Assembly: GCA_036365145.1 (NCBI GenBank)
Contig: JAEOAD010000013.1
Location: 44,333,001-44,397,000, forward strand
Length of the DNA: 64,000 nucleotides
Direction of reading: 5' to 3'
From: Orientallactaga sibirica
Lineage: Eukaryota > Chordata > Mammalia > Rodentia > Dipodidae
Part shown: positions 18,006-26,751 of the stretch, piece by piece
Numbering within the stretch: the first letter of the stretch is position 1
Layout: each line of letters opens with the position of its first letter
Program-made: the position numbers and the translations under genes
The notes under the pieces: generated by a model
What the model was told of the DNA's origin: nothing
The model's database searches: none
Seen by the model: only the letters and a program-made list of their open reading frames with translations

Positions 18006-18746
18006 AAAATCAAATCCAGGTCCCCTTGTCCCTGCCCCAGCGCCCTCCCCACCCCAGCCCTAATTTAAATAACTCAGGGACAGAGGGGGTTGAGGGAAAG
18101 GAAAGAGGAAAGGAAAGAAAAGGAGGGAGGAAGAAGGGCCCACTAACTACTCTTGTTTTTCTTGGCCGCCAGCTTCTTAACACGCTTGCCTGCATTCTTC
18201 TTGGCTATGGGACCCTCAGTTCCGGCAAGGCCTCGGGGGACTGTGGGGCAGGTGGAGGAGACTGCTGTGATACTGGCCAGGGCCCCAACCAGTCTCAACT
18301 CTCCAGACCCTGGGGCCTGCATCCTCGTAGTTCTGAAGGGGAGGCGGCCTGCTTCTTCATTGAGCGCTGACTCCGGCTTAGGGTAGATCAGCAGGCACTT
18401 GATGGTCAGCAGTACATGTTGGATGCCCAGCTCCGCTGTCCAGTCCCTCTTGAGCACGTTGACAGAGATCTCACCATGGGCGCCCACATTTGGGTGGGCG
18501 TCAGGGTGAGGCAGGGAAGTCCTTGCCCAATAAAAGTTTCATGCGGAGCTGACCTCCAGCAGAGGGGGTCCCTTCAGGGCCCTGCAGGTCGAAGAGGTCC
18601 TCCTCGTTGGGGAAGACCTTTAATGCCATTGGGTGAGTCCATAGTCAGTGTCCTCCTTGTTCAGCAAGGTTGATGATGTGAGGGGGTAGGTTGATGTTGG
18701 AGTTCATGACTTTGGTACTCCCAGGCGGTATCTCCACCCCTTTTCC
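18006..18746 (-). pseudogene. Processed pseudogene of Ube2s, copy 2
   Basis: This is the tandem copy of the pseudogene at 16449-17228, with ATG at 18707 and the same frame breaks, in-frame TGA and Cys-to-Ser change (18464-18466). The shared defects show that the retrocopy was already dead when duplicated. It lacks the last bases of the 3' UTR with the AATAAA-type signal, which lie outside the duplicated unit. The open segment 18143-18487 encodes the same 114 residues as copy 1. Confidence 0.93.
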
Positions 18747-18870
18747 TCCCTTCCTTCCTTCCTTCCTTCCTTCCTTCCTTCCTTCCTTCCTTCCTTCCTT
18801 CCTTCCTTCCTTCCTTCCTTCCTTCCTTCCTTCCTCCCTCCCTCCCTCCCTCCCTCCCTTCCTTCCTTCC
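18747..18870. repeat. (CCTT)n / (CCCT)n microsatellite
   Basis: Counterpart of 17229-17340, with a longer CCTT array and a different CCCT arrangement. Confidence 0.97.
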
Positions 18871-18873
18871 TTG

Positions 18874-18955
18874 GGGGGGGGTTTGAGGTAGGGTTTCACT
18901 CTAGCTCAGGCTGACCTGGAATTCACTCTGTAGTCTCAGGGTGGCCTCGAACTTA
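18874..18955 (-). mobile_element. B1 fragment (unit 2)
   Basis: Duplicate of the B1 fragment at 17341. Confidence 0.88.
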
Positions 18956-19132
18956 TTTCTTTATTTTTTATTTAAAATACTTTATTTGACAGAGAGAAAG
19001 AGGGAGAGAGCACAAACTCCAGAAGCATATGTCACTTTGAGCATCTGGCTTTACATGGGTACTGGGGAATCAAACCTAGGCCCGTATGCTTTGCAGGCAA
19101 GTGCCCTAACCGCTGAGCCATCTCTCCAGCCC
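18956..19132 (-). mobile_element. Dip SINE, internally deleted (unit 2)
   Basis: Duplicate of the Dip at 17418, with the same internal deletion. Confidence 0.92.
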
Positions 19133-19437
19133 AAATTAGTACATTTTTCTTCAGGAATATACCAGATAGAGGGTGAGCTCGCAAACCAAGGAAGAGAAAA
19201 TGGATACTCTCATGTGGCCCGAGAGCCTGCATGGGGGTCTGGGAAAAAAAAAAGTGAATACGGATTTTAGATTTAGAGTGGAAAAGAAAAGTACAAAGAG
19301 CTTCTGTCACGTGGAAGGTGGGGCTGGGGGGTAAGAGTAGATCAGGGTCTCCCATCTCAGCCTGGCCGGTGGAGACAAGAGGGGCTTATCAGAGCAGGGA
19401 CCTGGAAATTCAGGAAAGCTGCAAAGCCAAGAAGAGG
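19133..19437. other. Unidentified 300-bp stretch (unit 2)
   Basis: Duplicate of 17598-17898 with single-base indels (for example near 19180 and 19237). Confidence 0.5.
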
Positions 19438-19671
19438 TAATTTTTTAAAAAATTATTTATTTATTTATTTGAGAGAGAAAGATACAGAAATAGGCAGGTA
19501 GAGAGAGAGAGAGAGAGAAGAGGGGGCACACCAGGGCCTCCAGCCACTACAAACAAACTCCAGACGCGTGCGTCCCCTTGTGCATCTGGCTTACGTGGGT
19601 CCTGGGAGTCGAACCTGGGTCCTTTGGCTTTGCAGACAAGCGCCTTAACGGCTAAGCCATCCCTCCAGCCT
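19438..19671 (-). mobile_element. Dip SINE, complete
   Basis: A complete antisense element; GGTAATTTTTT-type flanks lie on both sides. The duplication ends inside it at 19544. Confidence 0.94.
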
Positions 19672-19928
19672 GGTAATTTTTTTAAAAAAGCTTTTTCAAA
19701 AACAAGACAATGTATATGATGAATCAAAGCAAAACCAAAGGTTCTGAATGAAAAATACCTTTTCTTTGAGGGGCTAGGTTGTGGAAAGGAAGTACCTCAT
19801 GACACTTGTGTCTTGTTTATCCTCATTAATGCTTATGTGTGGGTATGTTTCAGTTCATGAACATATGGGTATGTGTTTGGTTGCCCAAATTTATCTATAT
19901 GTATGAGTCAAAAATTAATTAATTAATT
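19672..19928. other. Unique stretch
   Basis: No repeat or gene signal recognised. Confidence 0.5.
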
Positions 19929-20081
19929 TTGTTTGTTTGTTTTTTTGAGGTAGGGTCTCACTGTGGTCCAGGCTAACCTGGAATTCACTAGGTAGTCTCA
20001 GGGTGGCCTTGAACTCATGGCGATCCTCCTACCTCTGCCTCCTGAGTGCTGGGATTAAAGGTGTGTGCCACCACATCCAGC
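19929..20081 (-). mobile_element. B1 SINE
   Basis: A complete antisense body with a TTTG-rich tail. Confidence 0.94.
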
Positions 20082-20089
20082 TAATAAAA

Positions 20090-20311
20090 AAAAAATTTTT
20101 GTTATGCATTTATTTCCAAGGAGAGACACAGTGTGAGAGGGCAAGCAACTTTATTGTGTGGGTGGGTGTGTGCATGGGTGTGCCAGGATCTCTTGCTGCT
20201 GTAATTAAATGCCTGTCTGGATTTATGTGGGTGGCTATGGGACTGGACTTGGGCTGGCAGGCTTTGTTATTTAGCAAGTGCTTTTAATCACTAAGCCATC
20301 TCTCCAGCCCT
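20090..20311 (-). mobile_element. Dip SINE, divergent GT-rich subtype
   Basis: GTGTGGGTGGGTGTG replaces the purine run and the body reads CTTGCTGCTGTAATTAAATG. Related copies lie at 40377 and 57667. Confidence 0.8.
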
Positions 20312-20320
20312 CCCCCCCAC

Positions 20321-20455
20321 TTTTTTTTTTTTGAGGTAGGATCTCACTCTAGCCCAGGCTGACCTGGAACTCACTCTATACTCCCAGGCTGGCCTCAAAC
20401 TCACAGTGGTCCTTCTACCTCTACTTTTCAAGTGCTGCGATTAAAGTTGTGTACA
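20321..20455 (-). mobile_element. B1 SINE, older
   Basis: An antisense body with CTCCCAGGCTGGCC variant and a clipped end (GTTGTGTACA). Confidence 0.85.
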
Positions 20456-20459
20456 AGAT

Positions 20460-20618
20460 TTTTTTTTTTTTTTTGGTTTTTCGAGGTAGGGTCTCACTCT
20501 GGCCCAGGCTGACCTGGAATTAACTATGTAGTCTCAGGGTGGCCTTGAACTCACGGTGATCCTCCTACCTCTGCCTCCCGAGTGCTGGGATTAAAGGCGT
20601 GCGCCACCACGCCCGGCC
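20460..20618 (-). mobile_element. B1 SINE, near consensus
   Basis: A complete antisense body ending CACCACGCCCGGCC; CAAGATT flanks both sides. Confidence 0.95.
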
Positions 20619-20643
20619 AAGATTGTTTTTAAATGTTTTAGTA

Positions 20644-20857
20644 GGGCTGAAGGGATGGCTTGGCAGTTAAGGTGCTTGCCTGCAAAGCCAAAAGACCCAG
20701 GTTCGATTCCCCAGGACCCACGTAAACCAGATGCACAAAATGGCACATATATCTGGAGTGTGCAGGTGGCTAGAGGCCCTGGCGTGCCCATTCTCTTCCT
20801 CTCTCTTTCTCTCTCTGCCTCTTTTCTCTTTCAAATAAATAAATAAAAAGTAAAAAA
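20644..20857 (+). mobile_element. Dip SINE with 16-bp TSD
   Basis: A full sense element between TTTAAATGTTTTAGTA copies at 20628-20643 and 20858-20873. Confidence 0.95.
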
Positions 20858-20926
20858 TTTAAATGTTTTAGTAGAGAATATAGCAACACTTTCATATCCT
20901 ATCCTTTCTCTTCGCTGAAGTTCTTT

Positions 20927-21155
20927 AACAAGGGGCATTTGCGTTGACTCTAGTTCAATGCAAGTTCTTGGTTAAGTGACTCAAATCCTAGCACTGTGGC
21001 TGAGGAAATGAGTTCACCTCTCTGTGCCTCGGCTTGCTCACACATAAGGTGAGAAAACAGTACACCCCTTCTTAGTGTTGCTATGTACATTAAATAAGGC
21101 AATCCACACAGGACTGATAAAGCAATGTGCCAGGCATCAGAGGTTGTGCTTAATA
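20927..21155 (+). mobile_element. MIR-type SINE
   Basis: GGTTAAGTGACTC, TGAGGAAATGAG, CACCTCTCTGTGCCTC and AATGTGCCAGGCATC follow the order of a MIR core and 3' part. A related partial copy is at 21783. Confidence 0.65.
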
Positions 21156-21782
21156 AATGGAAGCTAGCAGTAATTTACTATTACAGAATTTTCTTTTCCC
21201 CAGTGTTTGAAAACTATGTCAGAAACAGCAAAGAGCTAACACTTTCCCCAGAGTCTACATTGAAATTGAATTCAGTCTGATGGGAGTCCAGTGGTAAACT
21301 TGAAGTAGTATAGTGAAAGCTTTTTGTTTGCCTTTTTTTTCTCCTTTATCAAGAAGGTATGAAAAGAGTTCAAGGAAATAATGGAATGAAACATGTAAAT
21401 GGTGGAATGAGATTCCTCTCCATCTTTTCCTTCACTCCCCTGTGGTCTTCAGCACTTATGGCCTCAAGCAAAGGGTGATCTAGATAAAAAGCTTCTGCAC
21501 TATAGGAAACTGCATTTGCAAGTCTCAGAATCCCACGGCCTAGAAGATTCATAGTGAACAGTTCACAAGCCATTAATAGTGGGGTTGGAAGGACAGGTGA
21601 AGATCTGGGCTACCCACTCCACTCTGGCTAATAGTATCTGTGAGCTAACAAGGTGTGGGCACAGGGTACACACACGTGAGTGTATGCATGGATTGGGCAG
21701 ACAATATGCCCCAGTAATGCCAGAGGCCACTGGAGCATCCTATCCCAGCTTTTCATATTTGAAAGGGCATGTTAAAATAGAG
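21156..21782. other. Repeat-poor stretch
   Basis: About 625 bp without a recognised repeat. A 67-codon antisense open frame here shows no family resemblance. Confidence 0.55.
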
Positions 21783-21925
21783 TAACAAGGGGTATTTGTG
21801 TTGAGTATAAGTTCAATGCAAGCTCTTGGTAGAGGGGCTCAAATCCTAGCTCTGTCTGTGACTGAGGAAATGAGTTCACCTCTCTGTGTCTCTGTTGGCT
21901 CATACATAAAGTGAAGGAAAGTGCA
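21783..21925 (+). repeat. Second copy of MIR-containing segment
   Basis: AACAAGGGGTATTTG, GTTCAATGCAAGCTCTTGG and GAGGAAATGAGTTCACCTCT repeat 20928-21055 with moderate divergence. The match extends further than two independent MIR copies would predict. Confidence 0.65.
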
Positions 21926-22142
21926 GGGACCAGCAGACCCGGGAGGTGTGGCAGGCAGGCCCAGACGGAAAGGACAGTGTCTTAGCACATGCTGACTCGG
22001 CAACTAGAGGCCCCAGTGCTGAAAAACAGGGACAGCGTTCACAGCACGTTCACTGTGATTGTTTCTGCCACTGGGTAGAATGGGCTGAAAATAAAAAAAT
22101 GAAGTGTAGTAAAATACCAATAAAGTTGCTTACTTTTCTTTC
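21926..22142. other. Unique stretch
   Basis: No repeat or gene signal recognised. Confidence 0.45.
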
Positions 22143-22257
22143 ATGTGCACATTTTGAGACAAGGACTGTCTATGTATCTCAGGCTGGCTTCAAACTTGTC
22201 ACAGTCCAGCCTCAGCCTCCCAAGTGTTGGAATACAAATGAGTGACACTATACTCCA
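22143..22257 (-). mobile_element. Old B1-like monomer
   Basis: TTTTGAGACAAGGACTGTC to CACTATACTCCAGC is a diverged antisense 7SL-derived unit. Confidence 0.65.
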
Positions 22258-22265
22258 GCTTAGTC

Positions 22266-22429
22266 AATTTCTTCTTCTTCTTCTTTTGGTTTTTCAAGGT
22301 AAGGTCTTGCTCTAGCCCAGGCTGACCTGGAAGTCACTCTGTATTCTCAGGGTGGCCTCGAACTCACAGTGATCCTCCTACCTCTGCCTCCCAAGTGCTG
22401 GGATTAAAGGCGTGCACCAGCATGCCCAG
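22266..22429 (-). mobile_element. B1 SINE with 16-bp TSD
   Basis: A complete antisense body with a (CTT)n start. GCTTAGTCAATTTCTT lies at 22258-22273 and 22429-22444. Confidence 0.94.
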
Positions 22430-22459
22430 CTTAGTCAATTTCTTTTCTCCCTTCTTTTC

Positions 22460-22684
22460 TTTCTTTAAAATTTTATTATTTGCAAGGAGAGAGAGGGAGG
22501 GAGAGAGAGAGAAAGGAGAGAGAAAATGAGAATGAGGCTCACCAGGGCCTCTTGCTACTGAAACAAACTCTAGGTGTGTGTGCCATTTGGTGCATCTGGC
22601 TTTATGTGGGTACCTGGGAATTGAACCTGGGTAGTCAGGCTTTGTAAGCAACTGCCTTTAACAGCTGATCCATCTATCCAGCCC
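22460..22684 (-). mobile_element. Dip SINE
   Basis: A complete antisense element of the GCAAGGAGAGAGAGGG subtype. Confidence 0.92.
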
Positions 22685-22745
22685 CCTTCCTTCCTTCCTT
22701 CCTTCCTTCCTTCCTTCCTTCCTTCCTTCCTTCCTTCCTTCCTCC
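22685..22745. repeat. (CCTT)n microsatellite
   Basis: A tetranucleotide run between two antisense Dip elements. Confidence 0.97.
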
Positions 22746-22764
22746 CTATCCCTCTCATCTTTTT

Positions 22765-22812
22765 TAACATTTTATTTTTATTTATTTGAGAGATAGATAT
22801 AGAGGCAGATAC

Positions 22813-22850
<38 letters not shown>

Positions 22851-22994
22851 TGTTGGGGCCTCCAGCTGCTGCAAACAAACTCCAGACGCATGCTCCAGCT
22901 TGTGCATCTGGTTTACATGGGTCCTAGAAAATTGAACCTGGGTCCTTTGACTTTGCAGGCAAGTGCTTTAACTGCTAAGCCATCTCTCTAGCCT
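22765..22994 (-). mobile_element. Dip SINE
   Basis: A complete antisense element with an expanded GA run. Confidence 0.93.
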
Positions 22995-23004
22995 TCTTTC
23001 TTTT

Positions 23005-23063
<59 letters not shown>

Positions 23064-23112
23064 CTTTCCCTCCCTCCCTCCCTCTATCCCTTCCTTCCTT
23101 CCTTCTTTCTTT
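22995..23112. repeat. (CTTT)n, (CCCT)n, (CCTT)n compound microsatellite
   Basis: Three tetranucleotide motifs in series lead into an antisense B1, consistent with a decayed tail expansion. Confidence 0.95.
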
Positions 23113-23251
23113 CTAAGGTAGGATCTCACTGTAGCCCAGGTTGACCTGAAACTCACTCTGTAGTCCCAGGCTGGCCTCAAACTCACAACCATCCTCCTAC
23201 TTCAGCCTTCTGAATTCTGGAATTATGGGCATGAGCCACCACTCCCAGCTC
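23113..23251 (-). mobile_element. B1 SINE, older
   Basis: An antisense body with GTAGTCCCAGGCTGGCC variant. Confidence 0.85.
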
Positions 23252-23338
23252 TAGGTTAATTTCTTATTCTCTTGAGTTAAGGCTTGAAATATACAAATCC
23301 ATACTTCCTTGCTGTATCTCAAAAATTGTAGGATGGAG

Positions 23339-23482
23339 TCAGGTGTGGTGGTGACTTTAATCCCAGCACTTGGGAGGCAGAGGTAGGAGGATTGCTTTGA
23401 GTTCAAAGCCATCTTGTGACTACATAATAAATTCCAGGTAGGCCTGGTCTAGAATGAGACCCTACCTAAAAAAAAAAAAAAT
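23339..23482 (+). mobile_element. B1 SINE
   Basis: A sense body with a small head deletion. AAAAATTGTAGGATGGA before and AAAAATTGTAGGATTGGA after form a TSD. Confidence 0.9.
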
Positions 23483-23487
23483 TGTAG

Positions 23488-23668
23488 GATTGGAGATTGT
23501 TCAGTGGTTAAAGCCTGATGGCCTGGATTTGATTTCCCAGTACCCACATAAAGCAAGATGCACAAAGTGGCACATGCATCTGGAGTTCATTTGCAGCAGC
23601 AAGAGGCTCTGACACACCCATATTCTCTCTTTCTCTGTTTGTCTCTCTCAAATAAATAATAATAATTT
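23488..23668 (+). mobile_element. Dip SINE, 5' diverged
   Basis: A sense element with a shortened head (TTGGAGATTGTTCAGTGG). Confidence 0.88.
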
Positions 23669-23880
23669 ATTTATTTATTTATTTGCAAGCAGAGAGAGAG
23701 AGAGATAGAAGAGAAACAGACAGAGAGAATGGGCATGCCAGGGCCTGTAGCCACTGCAAAGGAACTCCAGACGCATGTGCCTCCTTGTGCATCTGGCTTA
23801 CGTGGGTCCTGGAGAATTGAACCAGGATCCTTTGGCTTTGCAGGCAAATACCTCAACAGCTACACCACCTCTCCAGCCCC
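23669..23880 (-). mobile_element. Dip SINE
   Basis: A complete antisense element; with the preceding one it forms an inverted pair. Confidence 0.93.
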
Positions 23881-23884
23881 ATAA

Positions 23885-23911
23885 ATTTTTTTTTAATATT
23901 TATTTATTTGA
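23885..23911 (-). mobile_element. Dip SINE tail (split)
   Basis: TTTTTTAATATTTATTTATTTG is the tail of the antisense Dip that resumes at 24136. Confidence 0.75.
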
Positions 23912-24135
23912 AGGCTGGAGAAATGGCTTAGTGGTTAAGGCATTTTCCTGTGAAGCCAAAGGATCCTGGTTCAATTCTCCAGGACCCACGTAAGCCAGAT
24001 GCACAAGGGGCACATGCGTCTGGAGTTCATTTGCAGTGGCTGGAGGCCCTGGTGTGCCCTCTCTATCCCTCTTTTTCCCTCTCTCTCTGCCACTTTCTCA
24101 AATAAATAAATAAATAAATAAATAAATAAATTAAA
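23912..24135 (+). mobile_element. Dip SINE inside a Dip
   Basis: A full sense element with an (AAAT)n tail, inserted in the A/T tail of an antisense Dip. Confidence 0.93.
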
Positions 24136-24341
24136 AATATTTCATTTTATTTTATTTATTTGAGAGAGAAAGAGGCAGAGAGAGGGAGAGAAAGGGCACG
24201 CCAGGGCTATCAGCCACTGCAGATTAACTCCAGACATATGTGCCACCTTGTGCGTCTGGTTTACATGGGTCCTGGAGAATTGAACCTGGGTCCTTTGGAT
24301 TTATAGGCAAGTGCCTTAACCACTAAGCAATCTCTCCAACC
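24136..24341 (-). mobile_element. Dip SINE body (split)
   Basis: A complete antisense body from TTTATTTATTTGAGAGAG to CAATCTCTCCAACCC. Confidence 0.92.
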
Positions 24342-24352
24342 CATAAATAAAG

Positions 24353-24366
24353 TTTTTTTTTCTTTT

Positions 24367-24398
<32 letters not shown>

Positions 24399-24561
24399 TT
24401 TTCTTTCTTTCTTTCTTTCTTTTTTTTTCGAGGTAAAATTTCACTCTAGTCCAGGCTGACCTGGAATTCACTATGTAGTCTCAGAGTCTTAAACTCACAG
24501 TGATCCTCCTACCTCTGCCTTCCGAGTGCTGGGATTAAAGATGTTCGCCACCATGCCTGGC
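24353..24561 (-). mobile_element. B1 SINE with (CTTT)n tail
   Basis: A (CTTT)n run at 24366-24424 leads into an antisense body with a small deletion. ATAAATAAA flanks both sides. Confidence 0.93.
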
Positions 24562-24591
24562 ATAAATAAATATTTTTTTAAATTGTAGGCT

Positions 24592-24745
24592 TTCCAGGTA
24601 TGGTGGCACATGTCTTTAATCCCAGCACTCAGGAGGCTAAGGTAGGAGGATCAAGGCAAGCCTGGGACTACATAGTGAATTCCACATCAGCCTGGGCTAG
24701 AGTGAGATCCTACCTCAAAAAAAAAAAAAAAAAAAAAAAAAAAAA
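24592..24745 (+). mobile_element. B1 SINE
   Basis: A sense body missing part of the GTGAGTTCGAGGCCACC segment, with a poly(A) of about 30. Confidence 0.92.
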
Positions 24746-24834
24746 CAAGAAAAAAGAAATTGTACACTGATTTCTAAAAGGCTGAACACATAATATGGGG
24801 CAGCTGTTTTAACCCTATCTGTGTAGAATTAGAG

Positions 24835-25003
24835 TACTTTCACTTATATCAACAAGAATGCATGCTTGTGTTCACTCAAAGACATGTTCTACAATGTTCA
24901 TAGCAGCACTAGTTGTAGTAGCCAACATGTAGAAACTAAACGCTTGTGAGTAGTAGAACAGATATATAAGCGGTGGTTCATTTAAATAATGGACTGTATA
25001 CAA
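24835..25003 (+). mobile_element. Fossil L1 3' segment
   Basis: TACAATGTTCATAGCAGCAC, GTAGCCAACATGTAGAAAC and GACTGTATACAA are old L1 3' landmarks in sense. It resumes after 25119. Confidence 0.7.
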
Positions 25004-25119
25004 CAGGGGTGTCCGATCTTTTCACATCACAACACGATGTTGTCATCTACAAATGTATTGCGCTACATTCATAGCTATGTGTTGGGACACAGGCAGCCCG
25101 TGGGCCAGAGGTACACCTG
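25004..25119. mobile_element. hAT-like non-autonomous DNA transposon
   Basis: Ends CAGGGGTGTCC and GGTACACCTG are imperfect inverted repeats. Internal TGGGACACAGGCAGCCCGTG resembles the GCGGCCCGCGGGCC part of known mammalian hAT MITEs. The flanks GTATACAA and GTAGTCAC match at 5 of 8 positions. Confidence 0.6.
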
Positions 25120-25127
25120 GTAGTCAC

Positions 25128-25170
25128 CAATGAGAGGGAACAAACTATGTGCAATGGCATGGATATAGCT
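25128..25170 (+). mobile_element. Fossil L1 3' segment, continued
   Basis: CAATGAGAGGGAACAAAC then GGCATGGATA continues the L1 broken at 25003. Confidence 0.6.
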
Positions 25171-25173
25171 CTG

Positions 25174-25352
25174 TTTTTATTTAATTTATTTATTTATAAG
25201 AGAGAGAGAATGGGCCCACCAGGGCCTCTAGCCACTGCAAACAAACTTCCAACGCATGTGCCACCTTATGCATCTGGCTTATGTGGTTGTTGGAGGAATC
25301 AAACCTTGGTCCTAAGGCTTTTCAGGCAAGCGCCTTAATCGCTAAGCCATCT
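25174..25352 (-). mobile_element. Dip SINE
   Basis: An antisense element with a short purine segment. Confidence 0.92.
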
Positions 25353-25379
25353 CTTAGCGATTTTACAATGTTTTTACAA

Positions 25380-25696
25380 TGTGCGTGTGTGTGCATATGT
25401 ATGATATATCTGTGTGTGAATGCAGGCTTGAAAGTGCCATCATGCATGTGTGCAGGCCAGAAGACAACCTCTAGTGTCTCTCCTTGCCTTCCACCTTGTT
25501 TAAAGCAGGGTCTCCTGTTTGCTGCTGGCCCATGAGCTTCTAGGGATTCTCCTGTCTCTGTTTCTGTCATGCTGTAGATGCATCATGGTTACTGAGGCTC
25601 AAAACCACATCTGGCTTTATCCAGGCCCTGGGGAATCTGAACTCAGGTTCATTGTGCAGAAAGCACTTTATCCACTGAGCCATCTCCCTAGACCAG
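25380..25696 (-). mobile_element. B4-type (ID/B1) SINE
   Basis: A TG-rich start, GCAGGCCAGAAGACAACCTC, a B1-like middle and CACTTTATCCACTGAGCCAT in that order form an antisense B4 composite. Confidence 0.75.
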
Positions 25697-25920
25697 CAGT
25701 AGTTACCTTCAGGACAGTGACTAACCTTCAGGATGATTCAGGGAGGGAGCTGGTGACAGCCTGGGTCTTCATCTGGTTGAGGATGGTATGCGTGCATGCG
25801 TTCAATCCGCTGAGCTATGACATATGTGCCTTTGAAATACTACAGCTATTACGCACTTTCTTCCTTATATATATGTCAGTTGTGAAGTTTCTCGTTTTAT
25901 GATTTCTTAAAAGCAGAAAA
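25697..25920. other. Unique stretch
   Basis: No repeat family recognised with confidence. Confidence 0.4.
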
Positions 25921-26122
25921 AGGGGCTGAGGAGATTGCTTAGTGGTTAAAGGCACTTTCTTGTAAAGCCTGCTAGCCTGAGTTTGATTCCCCAGCATCCA
26001 TATAAAGCCACATGCACAAAGTGGTGGGCGCATGCATCTGGAGTTCGTTTGCAGTGGCAGGGGGCCCTGGTGCACCCATGCTCTTTTTCTCTCTCTTAAA
26101 TAAAATGTTTTCAAAAAGCAAA
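25921..26122 (+). mobile_element. Dip SINE
   Basis: A full sense element with a degenerate tail (AAATAAAATGTTTTC). Confidence 0.92.
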
Positions 26123-26130
26123 AAATCTGA

Positions 26131-26271
26131 GCCAGCCGTGGTGGTACATGCCTTTAATCCCAGCACTTGAAAGGCAAAAGTAGGAGGATCGTTATGAGTT
26201 CAAGTCCAGCCTGAGACTACATAGTGGATTTCAGGTCAGCCTGGACTAGAGCAAGACCCTTCCTTGAAATA
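26131..26271 (+). mobile_element. B1 SINE
   Basis: A sense body directly followed by a sense Dip, without a long A tail. Confidence 0.91.
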
Positions 26272-26272
26272 C

Positions 26273-26450
26273 ATGGCTTAGTGGAAATAAGATGGCTTAG
26301 TGGTTAAGGGGCTTGCTGGCCAAGCCAAAGGACCCAGGTTTGATTCGCCAGTACCCATGTAAAGCCAGATGCACAAGGTGACCCAGGGAGCTGGAATTTT
26401 TTTGCAGTGGCTAGAGGCCCTGGAGTGGCATTCTCTTTCTCTCTCTCAAA

Positions 26451-26497
<47 letters not shown>

Positions 26498-26510
26498 AAT
26501 ATTTAAAAAA
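26273..26510 (+). mobile_element. Dip SINE with repeated head and long (AAAT)n
   Basis: The head motif ATGGCTTAGTGG occurs twice (26273 and 26291). The tail is an (AAAT)n run of about 50 bases from 26449. Confidence 0.92.
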
Positions 26511-26594
26511 CATATATAAGAGATAAAAGGTAAGCCCTGAAAATGTAATTAGAATTGAAAGGATTTTTTTCTTATTTCTATATTAAATTGATAT

Positions 26595-26751
26595 TTTGTT
26601 GTTGTTGTTGTTGTTTGAGGTAGGGTCTCATTCTGTCCCAGGGTGACCTGGAATTAACTATGTAGTTTCAGGGTGGCCTCAAACTCACAGCGATCCTCCT
26701 ACCTCTGCCTCCCCAGTGCTGGGATTAAAGGCCTGTGCCACCATGCCCAGC
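26595..26751 (-). mobile_element. B1 SINE with (TTG)n tail
   Basis: A complete antisense body ending CACCATGCCCAGC. Confidence 0.94.

Larger units (their letters stand above)
18006..19544. repeat. Tandem duplication, unit 2
   Basis: A 1539-bp second unit. Differences from unit 1 that I can see include single substitutions near 18254, 18374, 18499 and 18606 and a few indels. Confidence 0.95.

Noticed and set aside
20003..20287. Frames with the recurrent peptide [16 protein letters not shown]
   Set aside because: This peptide is simply the antisense translation of B1 (AATCCTCCTACCTCTGCC...). It recurs at 720, 1473, 3318, 4621, 4981, 26673, 40292, 43547 and 53388 and marks no gene.
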